From the NCBI RefSeq assembly GCF_023091745.1, contig NC_068910.1, positions 86,990,170-87,054,169 of the forward strand: DNA of 64,000 bases, given 5' to 3'. Numbering within the stretch: position 1 is the stretch's first letter; every line of letters starts with the position of its first letter. The stretch comes from Budorcas taxicolor (taxonomy: Eukaryota; Chordata; Mammalia; Artiodactyla; Bovidae). The translations under genes were made by a program, and so were the position numbers. Shown here piece after piece: positions 1 to 11,654 of the stretch. Below the pieces are notes generated by a model. It searched no databases. It had not been told where the DNA came from and saw only the letters and a program-made list of their open reading frames with translations.

Positions 1-90
1 TGCAGATTTTAACAATTAAAGAATTCTTAGAAAATTAAAAGTATAAAGTTGAATATTGCCTTACATCATTTGTATGGGTAAAGTATAAGT

Positions 91-175
91 ACTGCTGCTG
101 CTGCTGCTAAGTCACTTTAGTCGTGTCCGACTCTGTGTGACCCCATAGATGGCAGCCCACCAGGCTCCTCTGCCC
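91..175 (+). mobile_element. BOV-A2 SINE, short 5' part only
   Basis: The stretch starts with a run of gctgct units and continues with the first BOV-A2 monomer, stopping at the 'accaggctcctctgccc' position. The 7-bp sequence tataagt lies on both sides (84-90 and 176-182), as expected for a target-site duplication, so this short copy looks like a complete insertion. Confidence 0.8.
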
Positions 176-182
176 TATAAGT

Positions 183-880
183 GTTTTGTTGCAAATCTTG
201 GGATCTACCTGAGAGGAAAAGAAGACAGAGAGGTTGGGAGCAGAGATATCAGGACTATGACTAAAACATAACTGTGATTTATATGTGCTGGCATAGCTTT
301 GTCCTCTACCATACCTTAGTTCTTGGGGTTATCCTTCAAAACAGGGAAGAAATGCATTTTTATTACTGGATGATTTAACCAGTGGCCAAGATTATGACTT
401 ATAACCTTGGATTTTAAGATTGTCTATGGGCATAATTTGAGCCTGAAATTTAATAGATTTCCTCTCTGGTCCTAAAAGAAGAGGTCAGTAAGGGAAGACT
501 TCTTTTATCTAGTTGTGGTTTATAAAACAGTTTCTGAGAATGACTTTGCAGTGCCACTTACTTAGTCGAAATTACTCCTCAATATCTATCAATACAACTA
601 CCCTAAGGAAAAGATGCTTTTTATTTCGAGTCTCTTGATGAGCATTAAGAGAAATGTGCAAAAATAAAACTCCCAATATTTTTTGTTTTCAAAAATACTC
701 TATCAGTTTCCTCTTCTTAAAATTTTGTTTTCTTCCCTGAATAAAAATGAGAAATGAAAGTTAATGTATGTAATCATGCATTCATTGAATGGGTTATCCA
801 TTGAATTTTCCTTGCCTGATTATTATATTGTTTTGATAAAAAATATTAAGAGAAAAATGAATGAAAGGTGTAGAGCACTA
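183..880. other. AT-rich stretch with nothing recognised
   Basis: No long open frame and no repeat family that I recognise. Confidence 0.5.
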
Positions 881-1330
881 TTTTTTAAAAAAATTTTTAT
901 TGGTGTATAGTTGCTTTACAATGTTGTGTTCTTTTCTGCTGTATAGCAAAGTGAAATATATATGCTGCTAAGTCGCTTCAGTTGTGTCTGACTCTGTGCG
1001 ATCCCATAGACGGCAGCCCACCAGGCTCCACTGTCCCTGGGATTCTCCAGGCAAGAACACTGGAGTGGGTTGCCATCTCCTTCTCCAATGCATGAAAGTG
1101 AAGAGTGAAAGTGAAGTCACTCAGTTGTGTCCGACTCTTAGTGACCCCATGGACTGCAGCCTACCAGGCTTCTCTGTCCATGGGATTTTCCAGGCAACAG
1201 TACTGGAGTGGGGTGCCATTGCCTTCTCCCTTCTTGTCTTTAAATTTCCCTCCCATCCAGGTCACCAAAGAGTAGAATTCCCTGTGCTATACAGTAAGAT
1301 CTCATTAGATATGTTTCTGCATTTCTGCTT
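881..1330 (-). mobile_element. Artiodactyl L1 3' UTR fragment, split by a BOV-A2 SINE
   Basis: Bases 881-960 and about 1265-1305 are the reverse complement of an L1 3' UTR that also occurs on the plus strand at 35837-36161. Shared stretches include 'tttacaatgttgtgtt' and 'ctgtgctatacagtaag'. The two parts are not adjacent in that family: internal 3' UTR sequence is missing around the SINE insertion. Confidence 0.7.
962..1231 (+). mobile_element. BOV-A2 SINE, dimeric, nearly complete
   Basis: Two BOV-A monomers joined by the 'caatgcatgaaagtgaa' linker. The first ends near 1085 in 'ccttctcc' and the second ends at about 1231 in 'gccttctccc'. It interrupts the L1 3' UTR fragment. Any open frame through it belongs to the SINE and is not a gene. 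Confidence 0.9.
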
Positions 1331-1339
1331 CTTTTTTGG

Positions 1340-1605
1340 ATTCTGCCATGAGAATGTGCCCTGACTAGCTTGCAGGAGAGGTATATGAGAAGCTCAGTGA
1401 AGGACCAATGAAGGAGAATTTTCTCAGGGATACTATCAAGATAAACTAACCACAACTGATCAGTTCATTGACAACCGAAGCACGAGTGAGCCTAGCTGAG
1501 ATCAGCCAACCCATTTTGGTTGAAAGAAAGGAATAAGTGGCTGTTGTCTTCAGCCACTAAGTTTGGGATGGTTTGTAATGCAGCAATAGCAGATTGATAA
1601 AGGAT
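1340..1605 (+). mobile_element. MLT1-type (ERVL-MaLR) LTR, 3' part
   Basis: The end of this stretch has the MLT1 tail pattern: a 'cagccactaagtttggg' stretch, then 'ggtttgtaatgcagcaata' and 'gattgataaag'. The upstream part, with 'ccatgagaatgtgccc' and 'gagcctagctgagatcag', also fits MLT1. It is heavily diverged and no terminal duplication is visible. Confidence 0.6.
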
Positions 1606-1617
1606 CATTTGTTCCAG

Positions 1618-1682
1618 ACTTCCCATTTCAGAGATGAGATAACTGAGACTGGGGATTTACATTTCACCCAACTTTATGAAGC
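1618..1682 (-). mobile_element. Possible MIR fragment
   Basis: 'cccatttcagagatgagat' followed by 'aactgagactggg' resembles the reverse complement of the central MIR. The match is short and diverged. Confidence 0.3.
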
Positions 1683-1731
1683 TGCTGCTACTGCTGCTGC
1701 TAAGTCCCTTCAGTCGTGTCTGACTCTGTGA
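1683..1731 (+). mobile_element. BOV-A2 SINE, 5' stub
   Basis: A gctgctgctactgct run followed by 'aagtcccttcagtcgtgtc'. Only the first 50 bases of the SINE are present. The sequence tttatgaag occurs before it and again at about 1749. Confidence 0.6.
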
Positions 1732-1739
1732 CACTAGAT

Positions 1740-2486
1740 TTTAAAGTTTTATGAAGCCCCAGATTTTAGAGTTGATAATTCTAGTGATCATTTATGTAAA
1801 AGCTCAAACATCTAATTATTGACAAACTATTTAAAGCTTACTAGATAATTCCAGATAACAGAACAATAAATAATGCTGCTTGGAATTATTTTGATTAGTA
1901 TTATTTTTAAGTTTAAAGAGTTTGTTTTGGCTAAGCTGTAGTCTTGCAGAAATTTTCATTCACACAAATTCATTCTCTTGTGCAATGGAAAAGATTCATT
2001 TAGTGTGCTGAATAGTAGCTGCTTTTGGTACTTGAGGGAATAGGCCTGTGAAGTGCCTTTCAGCTGTCCTCTACAGATTGGACTAGTTTCCAATTGATTT
2101 CAAGTTGCAATTCAAATTATTGTCTTTTGTATATAACAACATTGTTTTAATTCTTGACCTTGCAAAAAATATTGAAAAGAAAAAATTTTCAACTTTGGAA
2201 CTGGAAGAAAAGTTGCTGTGGAATATATGTAAGTGTAACACCATATGGGTCAGAAAAGTTCTTTTCAATTGTAAGTCAGGCTTTTGGATCTAAAATATAG
2301 GGCTTTTTACTGAATTACACCTTTCCCATGGCATTGCATTCGTATTGAGAAGTGTATATTCAGAAAACTAAGAGCTTGATATTTAACATGATTTCCTTTT
2401 GTTAAGCATATGTCCTTTTTTAATCTTTATCTAGTAGGTTATTAATTATGTCAATTATTTTTTCTTTTTGGTCTTTTTGATGATTG
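1740..2486. other. AT-rich stretch with nothing recognised
   Basis: Short opposed open frames of about 60 codons at 2083-2293 have no recognisable protein family. I see nothing else. Confidence 0.45.
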
Positions 2487-2706
2487 CGTGCATGCTTAAT
2501 TGTTCAGTCATATCCGAATCTTTGTGACCTTTGGACTGTAGCCCGCCAGGTTCCTCTGTCCATGGGATTTTTCAGGCAAAAATACTGAAGCAGGTTGCCA
2601 TTTTCCTCCTCCAGGGGGTCTTCCCAACCCAGAGATCAAACCCACGTTTCCTGTGTCTAATGCATTGCAGGCGGATACTTTACCCACTGAGCTATTGGGA
2701 AAGCCC
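2487..2706 (-). mobile_element. Bov-tA SINE, nearly full length
   Basis: Reverse-complement Bov-tA. The tRNA-derived head is on the right ('ccactgagctattgggaa' at 2685-2703) and the BovA body is on the left. Divergence is moderate. Confidence 0.85.
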
Positions 2707-2709
2707 TAG

Positions 2710-3305
2710 GAGCTGATTAATAATCTTTAAATGAATTTTTCTTTCTTCTAATGCTGAGTTGCTTTAAGGACTAGATTTTCAAAGTATATAGCACTGGAAT
2801 TAATTCACTCTGATGTTCATTAGTTTACTTTTTTCCCAATGTCATTAGTTGGCAACAATAAATCTATATTCATGTTCTGAAATAACTTTATTTCTCTAGT
2901 CTTCCTCTCTACAAGCCTAGGTTATTGTTTTATGCCTGTGACAAGGTTCAAAGGATTTAAAGGAAAAATATGTAAAGTAAATAGTTTGGGGATGAAGAGA
3001 TCTACCTTAAAATTTAAAGAGCTATGTTTTTCTGTCACCAGAATTCAGAATAGGCTATATTAATATCATTGTAATTATTTAAAACATTTATTGTAAAGAT
3101 CTTGTGAATGCATTGGGCTTATCCAGATAATCTTGTATAATTTCTGCATTTCAAAAATTTTAACTTAATCAGCAAAATCTTTTTTGCATGTAAGCAACAC
3201 TCATGGGTTCTGGGAATTAGGATATAAACATCATTGGAGACATGTTACCTACTATATCCTTGGATTTAGGGGTTTGTGTGTTATCATAGTATACCATAAT
3301 GTATA
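2710..3305. other. AT-rich stretch with nothing recognised
   Basis: No open frame of note and no repeat that I recognise. Confidence 0.45.
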
Positions 3306-3695
3306 GCTGAGTACCAAAGAACTGATGCTTTTGAACTGTGGTGTTGGAGAAGACTCTTGAGAGTCCCTTGGACTGCAAGGAGATCCAACCAGTCCACCCT
3401 AAAGGAGATCAGCCCTGAATATTCATTGGAAGGACTGATGCTGAAGCTGGAACTCCAATACTTTGGTCACCTGATGCAAAGAATCGACACTGGAGAAGAC
3501 CCTGCTGCTGGGAAAGATCGAAGGCGGGAGTAGAAGGGGACGACAGAGGATGAGATGGTTGGATGGCATCACCAATGCAATGGACATGGGTTTGAGTAAA
3601 CTCTGGGTGTTGGTGATGGACAGGGAGGCCTGTTGTACTGCAGTCCATGGGATCACAAAGAGTTGGACTCAACTGAGCAACTGAACTGAACTGAA
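3306..3695 (+). mobile_element. BovB LINE 3' end, older subtype
   Basis: A 5'-truncated RTE-type BovB covering the end of the RT frame and the 3' UTR, finishing in the usual 'actgaactgaactgaa' tail. It carries older-subtype variants: 'gaatattcattggaaggac', 'gggaaagatcgaagg' and 'gatggttggatgg'. Its coding frame is broken. Confidence 0.88.
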
Positions 3696-3699
3696 AAGT

Positions 3700-4494
3700 A
3701 TATACTGAGTAATATATTAATAGAAGCCTCTGGAACTAACAACAGAACTTCATTGAGCATTAGCTACAGAGGTATAAATATGCTTAAATTGGTTGTTTAG
3801 TAGATTCAGATTCCTTTATCTTTATAAGGTTACAAATTACAGAACTCGCTTATGAAAGATATGCACAAAATGCACAAAACTGATAATTATGTATCATTCC
3901 CATGTTTTTGGTTTCTAGGCTTGCCAGACAAAGAAAACATCAAATAATACCAAAACAAGCTTTATTGCTATTTGGGTATTTTCATATTACACACTACTTA
4001 CTGTATAACTGCATCTGAAGGAATTATAACAGATATTATATAAATTTTCTGAAATGAGTGAGAATGTATTTCTAAAGTGTATTTAATTATATCAACAACC
4101 ACATTTTATTTAATGGGTTATTTTCTTATGTGGCCCCAAAGACCTTTTAATCTATAAATAATATCTTATGCTTAGCTAACATTATGTAATTACTTTCAGG
4201 TGGAATCTTGTGATGTGGAAGCCGTCATGACAAAAACAATTTTTTTATGAGGCAGTTATATTCAAGATATGAGCAGATCAAGTCAGATGATTAGGGTACA
4301 AGTTGCAAGACTGCAAATGAAATTTTGTAGGTTCAGATATTACTGTTTCATATAAGAGAGGAAGCTAATGAGTGTGGGGCCTGCCCTAATTTTTCATTAT
4401 TTCAACTCCAGTGGATCATAAATTCAACCATTCATTTATTAATTGATTCATCATTTGTTATTTTAACATACCTTCAAGACCCACTAGAATCATA
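3700..4494. other. AT-rich stretch with nothing recognised
   Basis: No long frame and no repeat family that I can name. Confidence 0.4.
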
Positions 4495-4655
4495 GTGTAG
4501 TTCATTTATAAAGATATAGGCTTTGGTGACAGATTGACATCAAAGTTTTAATCTCAGTTTAACTACTTACCAACTGTATCCAGTTGGGTAAACATGCCCT
4601 CTCTGATCTTTAGTTTTGTGACTTACAAGTATAATAATAATGTCTACATCTGAGG
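4495..4655 (+). mobile_element. MIR SINE
   Basis: The order of motifs follows the MIR core: 'ataggctttggtgacaga', 'aactacttaccaactgta', a degenerate 'gtaaacatgccctctctga', then 'aagtataataataatgtc'. The right side is cut by the following BovB. Confidence 0.65.
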
Positions 4656-4657
4656 AC

Positions 4658-5246
4658 AAAATCACTCCAAAACCACTGTAGACGGTGACTACAGGCATGA
4701 AATGTAAAAGATCCTTGTTCCTTGGAAGAAAAACTATGACAAATCTAGAAAGCATATTAAAAAGCAGAGACAGCACTTTGCCAACAAAGGTTCATATAGT
4801 CAAAGCTATGATTCTTCTGGTAGTCATATATTGATGTGAAAGGTGGACCATAAAAAAGGCTGAGTGCCAAAGAACTGATGCTTTTAAGTTATGGTTCTGA
4901 AGAAGACTCATAAGAATCCCTTGGACTTCAAGGAGATCAAACCAGCCAATCCTAAAGGAAATCAACCCTGAATGTTCATTGGAAGGACTTATGCTGAAGC
5001 TGAAGCTCCAGTACTTTGGCCACCTGATGCGAGAACTGACAGATTGGAAAAGACTCTGATGCTGGGAAGACAGAAAGTAATAGGGGCAAGGGGGTGGCAG
5101 AGGATGAGATGGTTAGATAGCATCACTGACTCAATGCACATGGATCTGAGCAAATTCCAGGAGATAGTGGAGGACAGAGGAGCCTGGTGTGCTGCAGTCC
5201 ATGGGGTCACAGTCTTGGACACAACAACTGAACAAGAACAACACCA
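4658..5246 (+). mobile_element. BovB LINE 3' part, older subtype, diverged
   Basis: It starts in the coding region just after the RT core ('aaatcactccaaaaccactg') and runs through the 3' UTR to an 'acaacaactgaacaagaac' tail. There are many point changes and several frame breaks. A 96-codon frame at 4972-5262 is remnant BovB coding sequence plus tail, not a host gene. Confidence 0.85.
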
Positions 5247-5249
5247 ACT

Positions 5250-5850
5250 AAAGATTCTGTGAAATTTAGAGATGATATTCACCAAAACCTTTATAAATTA
5301 TAGGCATTCAACAGATAATAATAGAAACTGCGACTGTTATCTACCAGCAATCAAGATTCAAAGATGAAAACCACATAACTCCTAGGTAAAAATAACTAAG
5401 GAGAAACCAATAACCACAAAGCACTTAGAGGTATGAGCCAGCTCTGGATCAGGGAGAAGAAAGAGATTTAGTTTTGGGGGGGGAGGGGGTGTCATAAAAG
5501 TGTCAACACGATAGGTGACGTTTAAGAAGGTTCAGGAAAAGTGAATTAGGTGTCCAAGAAAGAAGATACAGGAGCAGTATGTGTAGAGACAAATATGAAA
5601 AAGCAGGGAACATACAGGAAACTTCAAGTAATTTGGTTTCTCTAAAGCACAAGGCTTTCCAAAACTCTCCCTCCTCCACCATTTTGCTTTTTCAGGATTT
5701 ATGCATAGCATCATTTGCCGAAGGATCTTCTAATATATGTCACTCAGAAAAACTACCTACTTTTTCTCCCATGCTCCTTCTGTATCAATATATATCCCAA
5801 CCTCATAGTTTCTACCACTTTTTCCCAAAACTGTTAAATTAGTTTGTCTT
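5250..5850. other. Nothing recognised, apart from a G-rich run
   Basis: Contains a G-rich run at 5476-5491. Otherwise ordinary AT-rich sequence. Confidence 0.4.
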
Positions 5851-5851
5851 T

Positions 5852-5976
5852 CTTCTCTACTAGGTTGTAAATTTTACAAGTTCATTGACTATGCCTCATT
5901 CATCATTATATTTAAAAGAATAAATATTCAGTAATTCGAACAAATATTTCTCAAATGAATGAATAAATGAATGATT
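5852..5976 (+). mobile_element. L2 LINE 3' end fragment
   Basis: The sequence follows the L2 3' end: a 'ctaggttgtaaattttaca' start, a 'cattgactatgcctcattc' middle, then 'ataaatattcagtaattc' and a gaatgaataaatgaatga tail. Confidence 0.55.
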
Positions 5977-5999
5977 GGGCAATGGCAGGAGCCTAGAAG

Positions 6000-6860
6000 A
6001 AGTATGAATGAGTTTGCTAAGCTAAGTACTTTGTATTTTTTCCTATGGGTAGTGGAGAGGCATGCTCAGGAAGGAGAATGAATTGAATAGCTTCAAAAAA
6101 TGAATTTTAAGGTATCATAATTGCCCAAGACAAGAGCTAAGGGGGAATGGTGGAGATCGAGGGGAAGCAACATATTCAAGACATATTTATGATTTAGAAT
6201 AGACAAATCTTTGGAGTTATTTGGTAATGGACATAATTTAAATTCCTGGCAGATGATAATTTTTTGATAAATGGTTCATACTGAACATGCTGAGTTGGAA
6301 ATTTCTATGCAGTTCCTGTCAAGAAGCAGTGGTAACTCTTTCATAGGAAGTCAGGAGAGTGGCTAGCATTGGAGAGAAATGTTTAGCAACACAGGCGAAA
6401 TTTAAACTGTAAAGATGATTGCGGTCACCAAGGAAAGTACTCAAATTAAGAAGAGAGGGTAGTAAAGCAAAGGATCATGAGCAACATCAACATTTAAGGG
6501 GCGAAAGGAGAAAAGAAAGCCGGAAAGGCAGATTGGGAAGGAAAAGGTCAGAAAGCAAAGAACACTGGGAAGATTTTGTGTAATTGAAACTGAGTTTCAA
6601 GAAAGTGGGTGTCATTAAGCAAAATAAAATAAAGAAAATCATATGACTTTCTTGAAGAGCAGCTCTTGAAATTAGCAACTAAGTTTGTGGTGGTCTTTGC
6701 TGCCATAGTTTTGGTAATTAAGAGAGAAGCCAGATTAAAATGCTTGGATAGAGACATTCAGAGAAGGAGGATTCTTCATACAGACTGCTCTTTAAAGAAT
6801 ACTTTGACTGAGGGATGAAGATAGGGTAGTCAGTAAAAGATCAGACAGGGCCAAATATGG
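6000..6860 (-). mobile_element. L2-like ancient LINE, diverged
   Basis: The purine-rich plus strand (e.g. 'catgctgagttggaaattt', 'caacatcaacatttaaggg', 'aagccagattaaaatgctt') resembles the antisense strand of ancient L2 sequence. It is too diverged for firm limits, and the Bov-tA that follows may interrupt it. Confidence 0.4.
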
Positions 6861-6890
6861 ATCATTTCAGTACGTGTGAGCATGTGTGTG

Positions 6891-7098
6891 TGTTGGCTCA
6901 GTTGCTTCAGTTATGTCTGACTCTGTGCAACGCTATGGACTACAGCCTGTGAGGCTCCTCTGTCCTTCGGATTCTCCAGGCAAGAATACTGAAGTGGGTT
7001 GCCATTCCCTTCTCCGGGGGATCTTTCTGACCCAGGGATGGAACCTGCATCTCTGGCATGGCAAGCAGGTTCTTTACTGCTGAGCTGCTAGGGAAGCA
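6891..7098 (-). mobile_element. Bov-tA SINE
   Basis: Reverse-complement Bov-tA with 'gctcagttgcttcag' on the left and the tRNA head 'ttactgctgagctgct' on the right. A gtgtgtgtg stretch (6885-6893) lies on its tail side. Confidence 0.87.
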
Positions 7099-7363
7099 TT
7101 TTGATCATAATTATGACCTGAGAGAAAAAGCCTTTGTAAAACAAGTGATTGAAAATCCAAAATAAATACAGGATTATTGATGAAACAAGTGTTATAAGGC
7201 AATGAAGCAGGATAACTAGAAAGAATTCTGACAGAACTTGAACTTCTCCATAAGCCTAAGGAAAAGGAAAGAGAATTGTACAGGTAACATTCGTTATGAT
7301 GTGGTCATAAAAATGATGACCCTCTCTGTAACTGTTTAGGGCATTTATCCGGAGGTCATTTTC

Positions 7364-7445
7364 CCAGTAAACGTTTATTGAGGATGTGCTATGTGACTAG
7401 CACTAGGATAGGTGTTTTCACATTTATTCCATTATTTAACCCGAA
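7364..7445 (-). mobile_element. MIR SINE fragment
   Basis: 'cgtttattgaggatgtgct' followed by 'atgtgactagcactagga' matches the reversed MIR tail. Short but characteristic. Confidence 0.55.
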
Positions 7446-7449
7446 GATA

Positions 7450-8360
7450 GATCTTTGATCCCAAAGACAGGTTTAACAGTGAGGCTGTAATGCAGATGTG
7501 GGCATAAACTTTTAGAGGAAAATATCTCAGAAATGTTTCAAATTGCACCTTCCAGCTGTATTTCTTGGTCTCTGGATAAGTTGGCCTGTCTTCTGACTTT
7601 AAGAAATGACACACCTAGAGTGATATGTGCATGTACAGATGCGGTAGTTGGGAAGGATTGCATGGCATGACCATATTTTGTGGCCTTTAGGTCACAGTAA
7701 TTGCCTTTTCTTTAGGGCCTGGATGCCTAACAAGTTCGCTTCATTGGGCTGGTTCTAGAAAGCCATTCATAATGACAAAGAGCCTAAGAAAACATAGACA
7801 AAATATAGACATATACTGTGAAGATGATGACCAAAGTTTCTCATTCAAGTTTCTTAATTCTTTTCAAGAGGTCATGGTCATCTTCAGGTGAGATTTAGTT
7901 TGAGCCTGAAATCAGAAAATTCTAGTTTGCACCTGAAATTTCATTTTGTTCATGTTAGGACATTGAGAAACATTTATGAACTTTCTCATTCAATTGAATA
8001 CATTAATTAAAAGATGAGGATCCTATTTCCTAAATAGTGCTTGGGCTAACATATTCTTATTTCAGTGTTTACTTTTCAATGATTTATTTAAGATAAAGAA
8101 TTGATTTTAGCTTACTGAGCCTTACACTGCCATATTTATTTGTGTAATGGTTACTTTTTTAGGCTTGTTTTAATTCAATGAAAGAGTGTTTTTCTTCTAT
8201 TGACCTTTTTGCCTTTTCTATATTTCTCCTCTGTTTTTTTTGTCCCTCTTCCCCCTTTCAGTAGGCATTCTCATTTATTTACTATCTTTAAAACTTCTGA
8301 GCCCATTAGTTTTGCAGAATTAAGTGTTTAATCACTGTATGTAATCCACTTAATAAATGG
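7450..8360. other. AT-rich stretch with nothing recognised
   Basis: A minus-strand frame of 60 codons at 7432-7614 resembles no family I know. Confidence 0.4.
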
Positions 8361-8363
8361 CTA

Positions 8364-8790
8364 GACTTGGAGACTTATATGTCTAACTTAAAAGGGGGAA
8401 GTGAAGAGAAAAGGAAGAGAAGGGGAAAAGATTCCTATGGGAAGAACAACTGGGTTTCTTTAGGAAAGATAAATGGGTTTTTAGGAAAGATAAATGGGTT
8501 TTTAGGAAAACAAATGGGAGATAAGGAAGTTTGTGATGTTTGTTTATTCAGGTGTGGGTGGTCTTTTTCCTATTTTCTTCCTAGCCATAAAACTCTCCCC
8601 TCACCCTTGTAGAGGAGGGATTTATGATAAATGAATTCTTTGGGGAGAAATCTTTTTAGACAGAGAAGGGAAGTTCAGAAAAAGATTCTACACATTTGTA
8701 TATTCTGGATCCCTAAATTCTCTGTTTGAAACTTCCCATAAGTTTCATAAATAAACTGAGCTGTCTGATTGCCCCATATTCTACTAAACC
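8364..8790. mobile_element. LTR-like dispersed repeat, copy A
   Basis: This stretch is homologous to 16119-16465. Shared stretches include 'cttatatgtctaacttaaa', 'ggagataaggaagtttgtg', 'gagggatttatgataaatg' and 'gaagttcagaa'. It includes a local tandem of about 21 bp (8461-8509; the unit contains gaaagataaatgggttt). The open frame over 8367-8612 lies inside it and looks incidental. Length and style suggest a retroviral LTR, but I cannot name the family. Confidence 0.55.
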
Positions 8791-8794
8791 AGTC

Positions 8795-9475
8795 TTTCAA
8801 TCCTGGACATAGGACTCTCAGTACAGTTAAACAGTTGTATCTCATTTTGGAAGGCAGTGGTTCAAGTGGGGTGGGAAACCCACTGAAGTTAGGCCTTTAA
8901 ATGGTGCAAACATTAGCACTTAATGAGGGATATTGCTATGGAAACAAAAGGAATATAAACATCAATGGTTAGAATAAACTATAAGCCCAAGGATTTCTTT
9001 CATTTTTATTTTCTATTCAAGTGTCTTTAGACGGTATAGTGAGGATGTAGTGACGGTGTTGCAGTCATGGTTATCTCTTGGAGCAGAGTATGGAAGATGC
9101 TCGTGTTCTAGTAAAATTTATGAATGTTCTTCACTATTATGATGATGCATCTTTTGTAGTAAGTCATTCAGCTTTAGCTTTCACTGCTTTGGGAAAAGGG
9201 AGGTTTTAGTCCTCAGTGATGCCAAGTCAGGAGGGTAGGAGTAAAACTAGAAATATTAATTGTTGACAAAATATGCAAGACTGAAGGATCCACTTTAGAA
9301 AGAGGCAAAAACAGCTGAAAGAGTATAAAAGAACACTGGAATCTAATAACCCACAAGCATGCATTCTAGATTTTCACCGAAATATACATTTTTTTCTCTA
9401 CAGTCACCCAATTTTGATAAAAAATCTGGTCAAAGTAAAATCACTTTGTTTACAAAATAAGACTAATCTCATTCC
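8795..9475. other. AT-rich stretch with nothing recognised
   Basis: No repeat or gene that I can support. Confidence 0.4.
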
Positions 9476-9530
9476 CAGATGGCACTTGCTAATTCAGCAA
9501 GAAGCTGCTTGCTAATTAAGATGTTAAAGA

Positions 9531-9680
9531 CAGGGGTTTGATCTCTGGGTTGGGGAGATTCCTTGGAGTAGAGAATGTCAATCCCACTCCAGTATTCTTG
9601 CCTGGAAAATTCCATGGATAGAGGAACCTGATAGGCTATAGTCCATGGGGAAGCAAAGAGTCAGACAATAACTGAGAACT
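9531..9680 (+). mobile_element. Bov-tA SINE, tRNA head largely lost
   Basis: It starts at the B-box region ('ggggtttgatctctggg') and runs through the BovA body ('cactccagtattcttgcct') to 'caaagagtcagacaata'. Confidence 0.8.
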
Positions 9681-9975
9681 CAGTCACTCATTAAATTTGG
9701 CTTGGTCATTTGCATAAATGTGGCAAGAATGGAAATTGACTACAGAGACCTTTTAAAGTTTGCTCTACTGAAACTTTCAAAAAACCTCCTGACTCTAGGA
9801 AGTCAAGCCAAGAACTCACCATCAGACTGCATTGGCAGTATCAGCAGATTTGGGTGTATTTGTCTTTTTATGAGGTTCCCCAAGTAGTCTACATTTTCAG
9901 AGTCTGTTAGTAAGTGACCATCCTAATTCATTAGTAAGGCTTGAAATCCTATGAATCAGATACAACACCAGTTTC

Positions 9976-9976
<1 letters not shown>

Positions 9977-10013
<37 letters not shown>
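9977..10013. repeat. (TG)n microsatellite
   Basis: About 18 uninterrupted TG units, followed by ttgaag. Confidence 0.97.
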
Positions 10014-10014
<1 letters not shown>

Positions 10015-10019
10015 GAAGA

Positions 10020-10790
10020 CAGCAGTGCAAACACTGGCTTAAAAGTCAAACTAGTTTCTTAAGACTGTCTTGTTATAACTGATGTTATGCACATTATTCT
10101 CAAATATGACATTCTTCTCAAAATCTTGGCAAATAACTAATGCTTTCAATTATTTCCTGTTACAGAGAGAAAATACTCTTATAGAATTTATGCACATAAC
10201 TATATTGCCAAAGTTTCTGCATTATGAAGAGATCAGGCAACAAGAAAAAGATAATTGCTTCATTTTTACTTACAAAGATATAATCTATTCAATTATTAAA
10301 TATAGCTTAAGAGAAAAGAGAAAGAGGTTCTTTATGTCAAGAAAACAGAACATTAAAGAACCAGTAATATTCTGAGAAAAAGTCATAAAAGAAACCATAA
10401 TCCTTCTTCATCAATTCTTTCAGTTTCACATAATTAATTCTTATTCTGTTTGATCTTGGGTTAGTGGTTTTATGAACTCATTAGCTTTTCCATTAGTTGT
10501 GGAAATTCATACTTAATCCAGTGTATGATCTTAAAGTTATTTAAGCAATACCATTAGATGCTTGTACCTCAGAGTACCTGTCATGGTCCTTTTCTTGAGT
10601 CTCTGAGACAGTCCGTTTTCAGGAAGACAAAGCACTTCAGCCAAGAGCTGGTTATAAGAGCTTTCAGAAAAGAATCAGAGTAAAACAATAACTAGCTGTG
10701 AATCACGAAAGGCTTAAAATGACTGTGGTTAAAGATCTAATCACAGTTTATTATAATTGAAAAGGAAATTTAGATAATTTTTCACATATA
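10020..10790. other. AT-rich stretch with nothing recognised
   Basis: A 97-codon plus-strand frame at 10082-10375 has unbiased, Phe/Ile/Lys-rich composition and no family I recognise. I treat it as chance. Confidence 0.4.
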
Positions 10791-10791
10791 A

Positions 10792-11105
10792 CTTTTTAAA
10801 ACTTAAAATTCATATTGGAGTATGAAGTGAAGTTGGTGTGACTCTTTGTGATCCCATGGGCTGTATTTCTACCAGGCTCCTTCATCCATGGAATTTTCTA
10901 GGCAAGAGTACCTGAGTGGGTTGCCATTTCCTTCTCCATGGGATCTTCCCGACAAAAACACAGGTCTCCAGCATTGCAGGCAGACTCTTTACCCTCTGAG
11001 CCACCAGGGAAGCCTACCCATAATAGAGTATAATTGATTAACAATGTTGTGAAAGTTTCAGGTGTACAGGAAAGTGATTCACATATACATATACATGCAT
11101 CTATT
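10792..11105 (-). mobile_element. L1 3' UTR fragment, split by a Bov-tA
   Basis: The flanks of the SINE (10792-10822 and 11017-11105) read as a reversed artiodactyl L1 3' end: 'attaacaatgttgtgaaag' then 'ggtgtacaggaaagtgatt'. The same family lies at 881-1330. Confidence 0.6.
10823..11014 (-). mobile_element. Bov-tA SINE
   Basis: Reverse-complement Bov-tA ending on the right in the tRNA head 'gagccaccagggaagcct'. It is inserted in an L1 3' UTR, so it is younger than that L1. Confidence 0.87.
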
Positions 11106-11109
11106 TAAA

Positions 11110-11650
11110 ATGATAATTGGAATCATGACTGATAAAACTATATCAAGATATATTGTAGACAGTAAGGACATTGTCAAATTTAAGGAGATTGTAAAATTTC
11201 TAAAAAACTTTTTATATAATTTCAGACATTCTTGCATCAATAACATATACACATACAGATATAACCTAGGAAAGCTAAGTATCTCTACATATTTGACAAT
11301 GCTTCGCATCTGATTTAGTTTTCCAAATAAACCTAATTAGTTTACCATCTCTGTTTTTACAAAGGAAGAAAAAAAATCTTTTGAAATTTTCCATGGACTT
11401 TCTGGGAAACCTCAAGGTCAATTTAAGATTAGTAAAACTTTATTAAAATTTGATTTGGGGAAGTTATCAAAAGTGTCAAAAGATTAAAACATTTGATTAA
11501 ATGGGATTACAGGTCAATATGAAATAATACTTAGTTATCAATTCAGCTAAAGTGATAATAAAAGATTTTAAAGAAAACATAGGAGGTGATATGATTATTC
11601 AAACAAACAATTTAGCTCTTTTAACTTTTAGATAACTTGGAAAATTTGGT
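11110..11650. other. AT-rich stretch with nothing recognised
   Basis: Short opposed frames at 11062-11313 are low-complexity (Ile/Tyr-rich). No family assigned. Confidence 0.4.
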
Positions 11651-11654
11651 TCTC

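Noticed and set aside
984..1364. 126-codon plus-strand frame as a host protein
   Set aside because: It runs through a BOV-A2 dimer; similar frames occur in the BOV-A2 copies at 19385, 31821 and 33529.
2487..2706. tRNA gene
   Set aside because: The tRNA-like heads of Bov-tA and CHR SINEs are degenerate and attached to SINE bodies. None here is a stand-alone tRNA gene.
8461..8509. CRISPR-like or functional tandem array
   Set aside because: Only two to three copies of a 21-bp unit inside an LTR-like repeat; there are no spacers, and this is a mammalian genome.
10082..10375. 97-codon frame as a small gene
   Set aside because: AT-rich, no recognised family, no supporting splice or promoter context; expected by chance at this composition.
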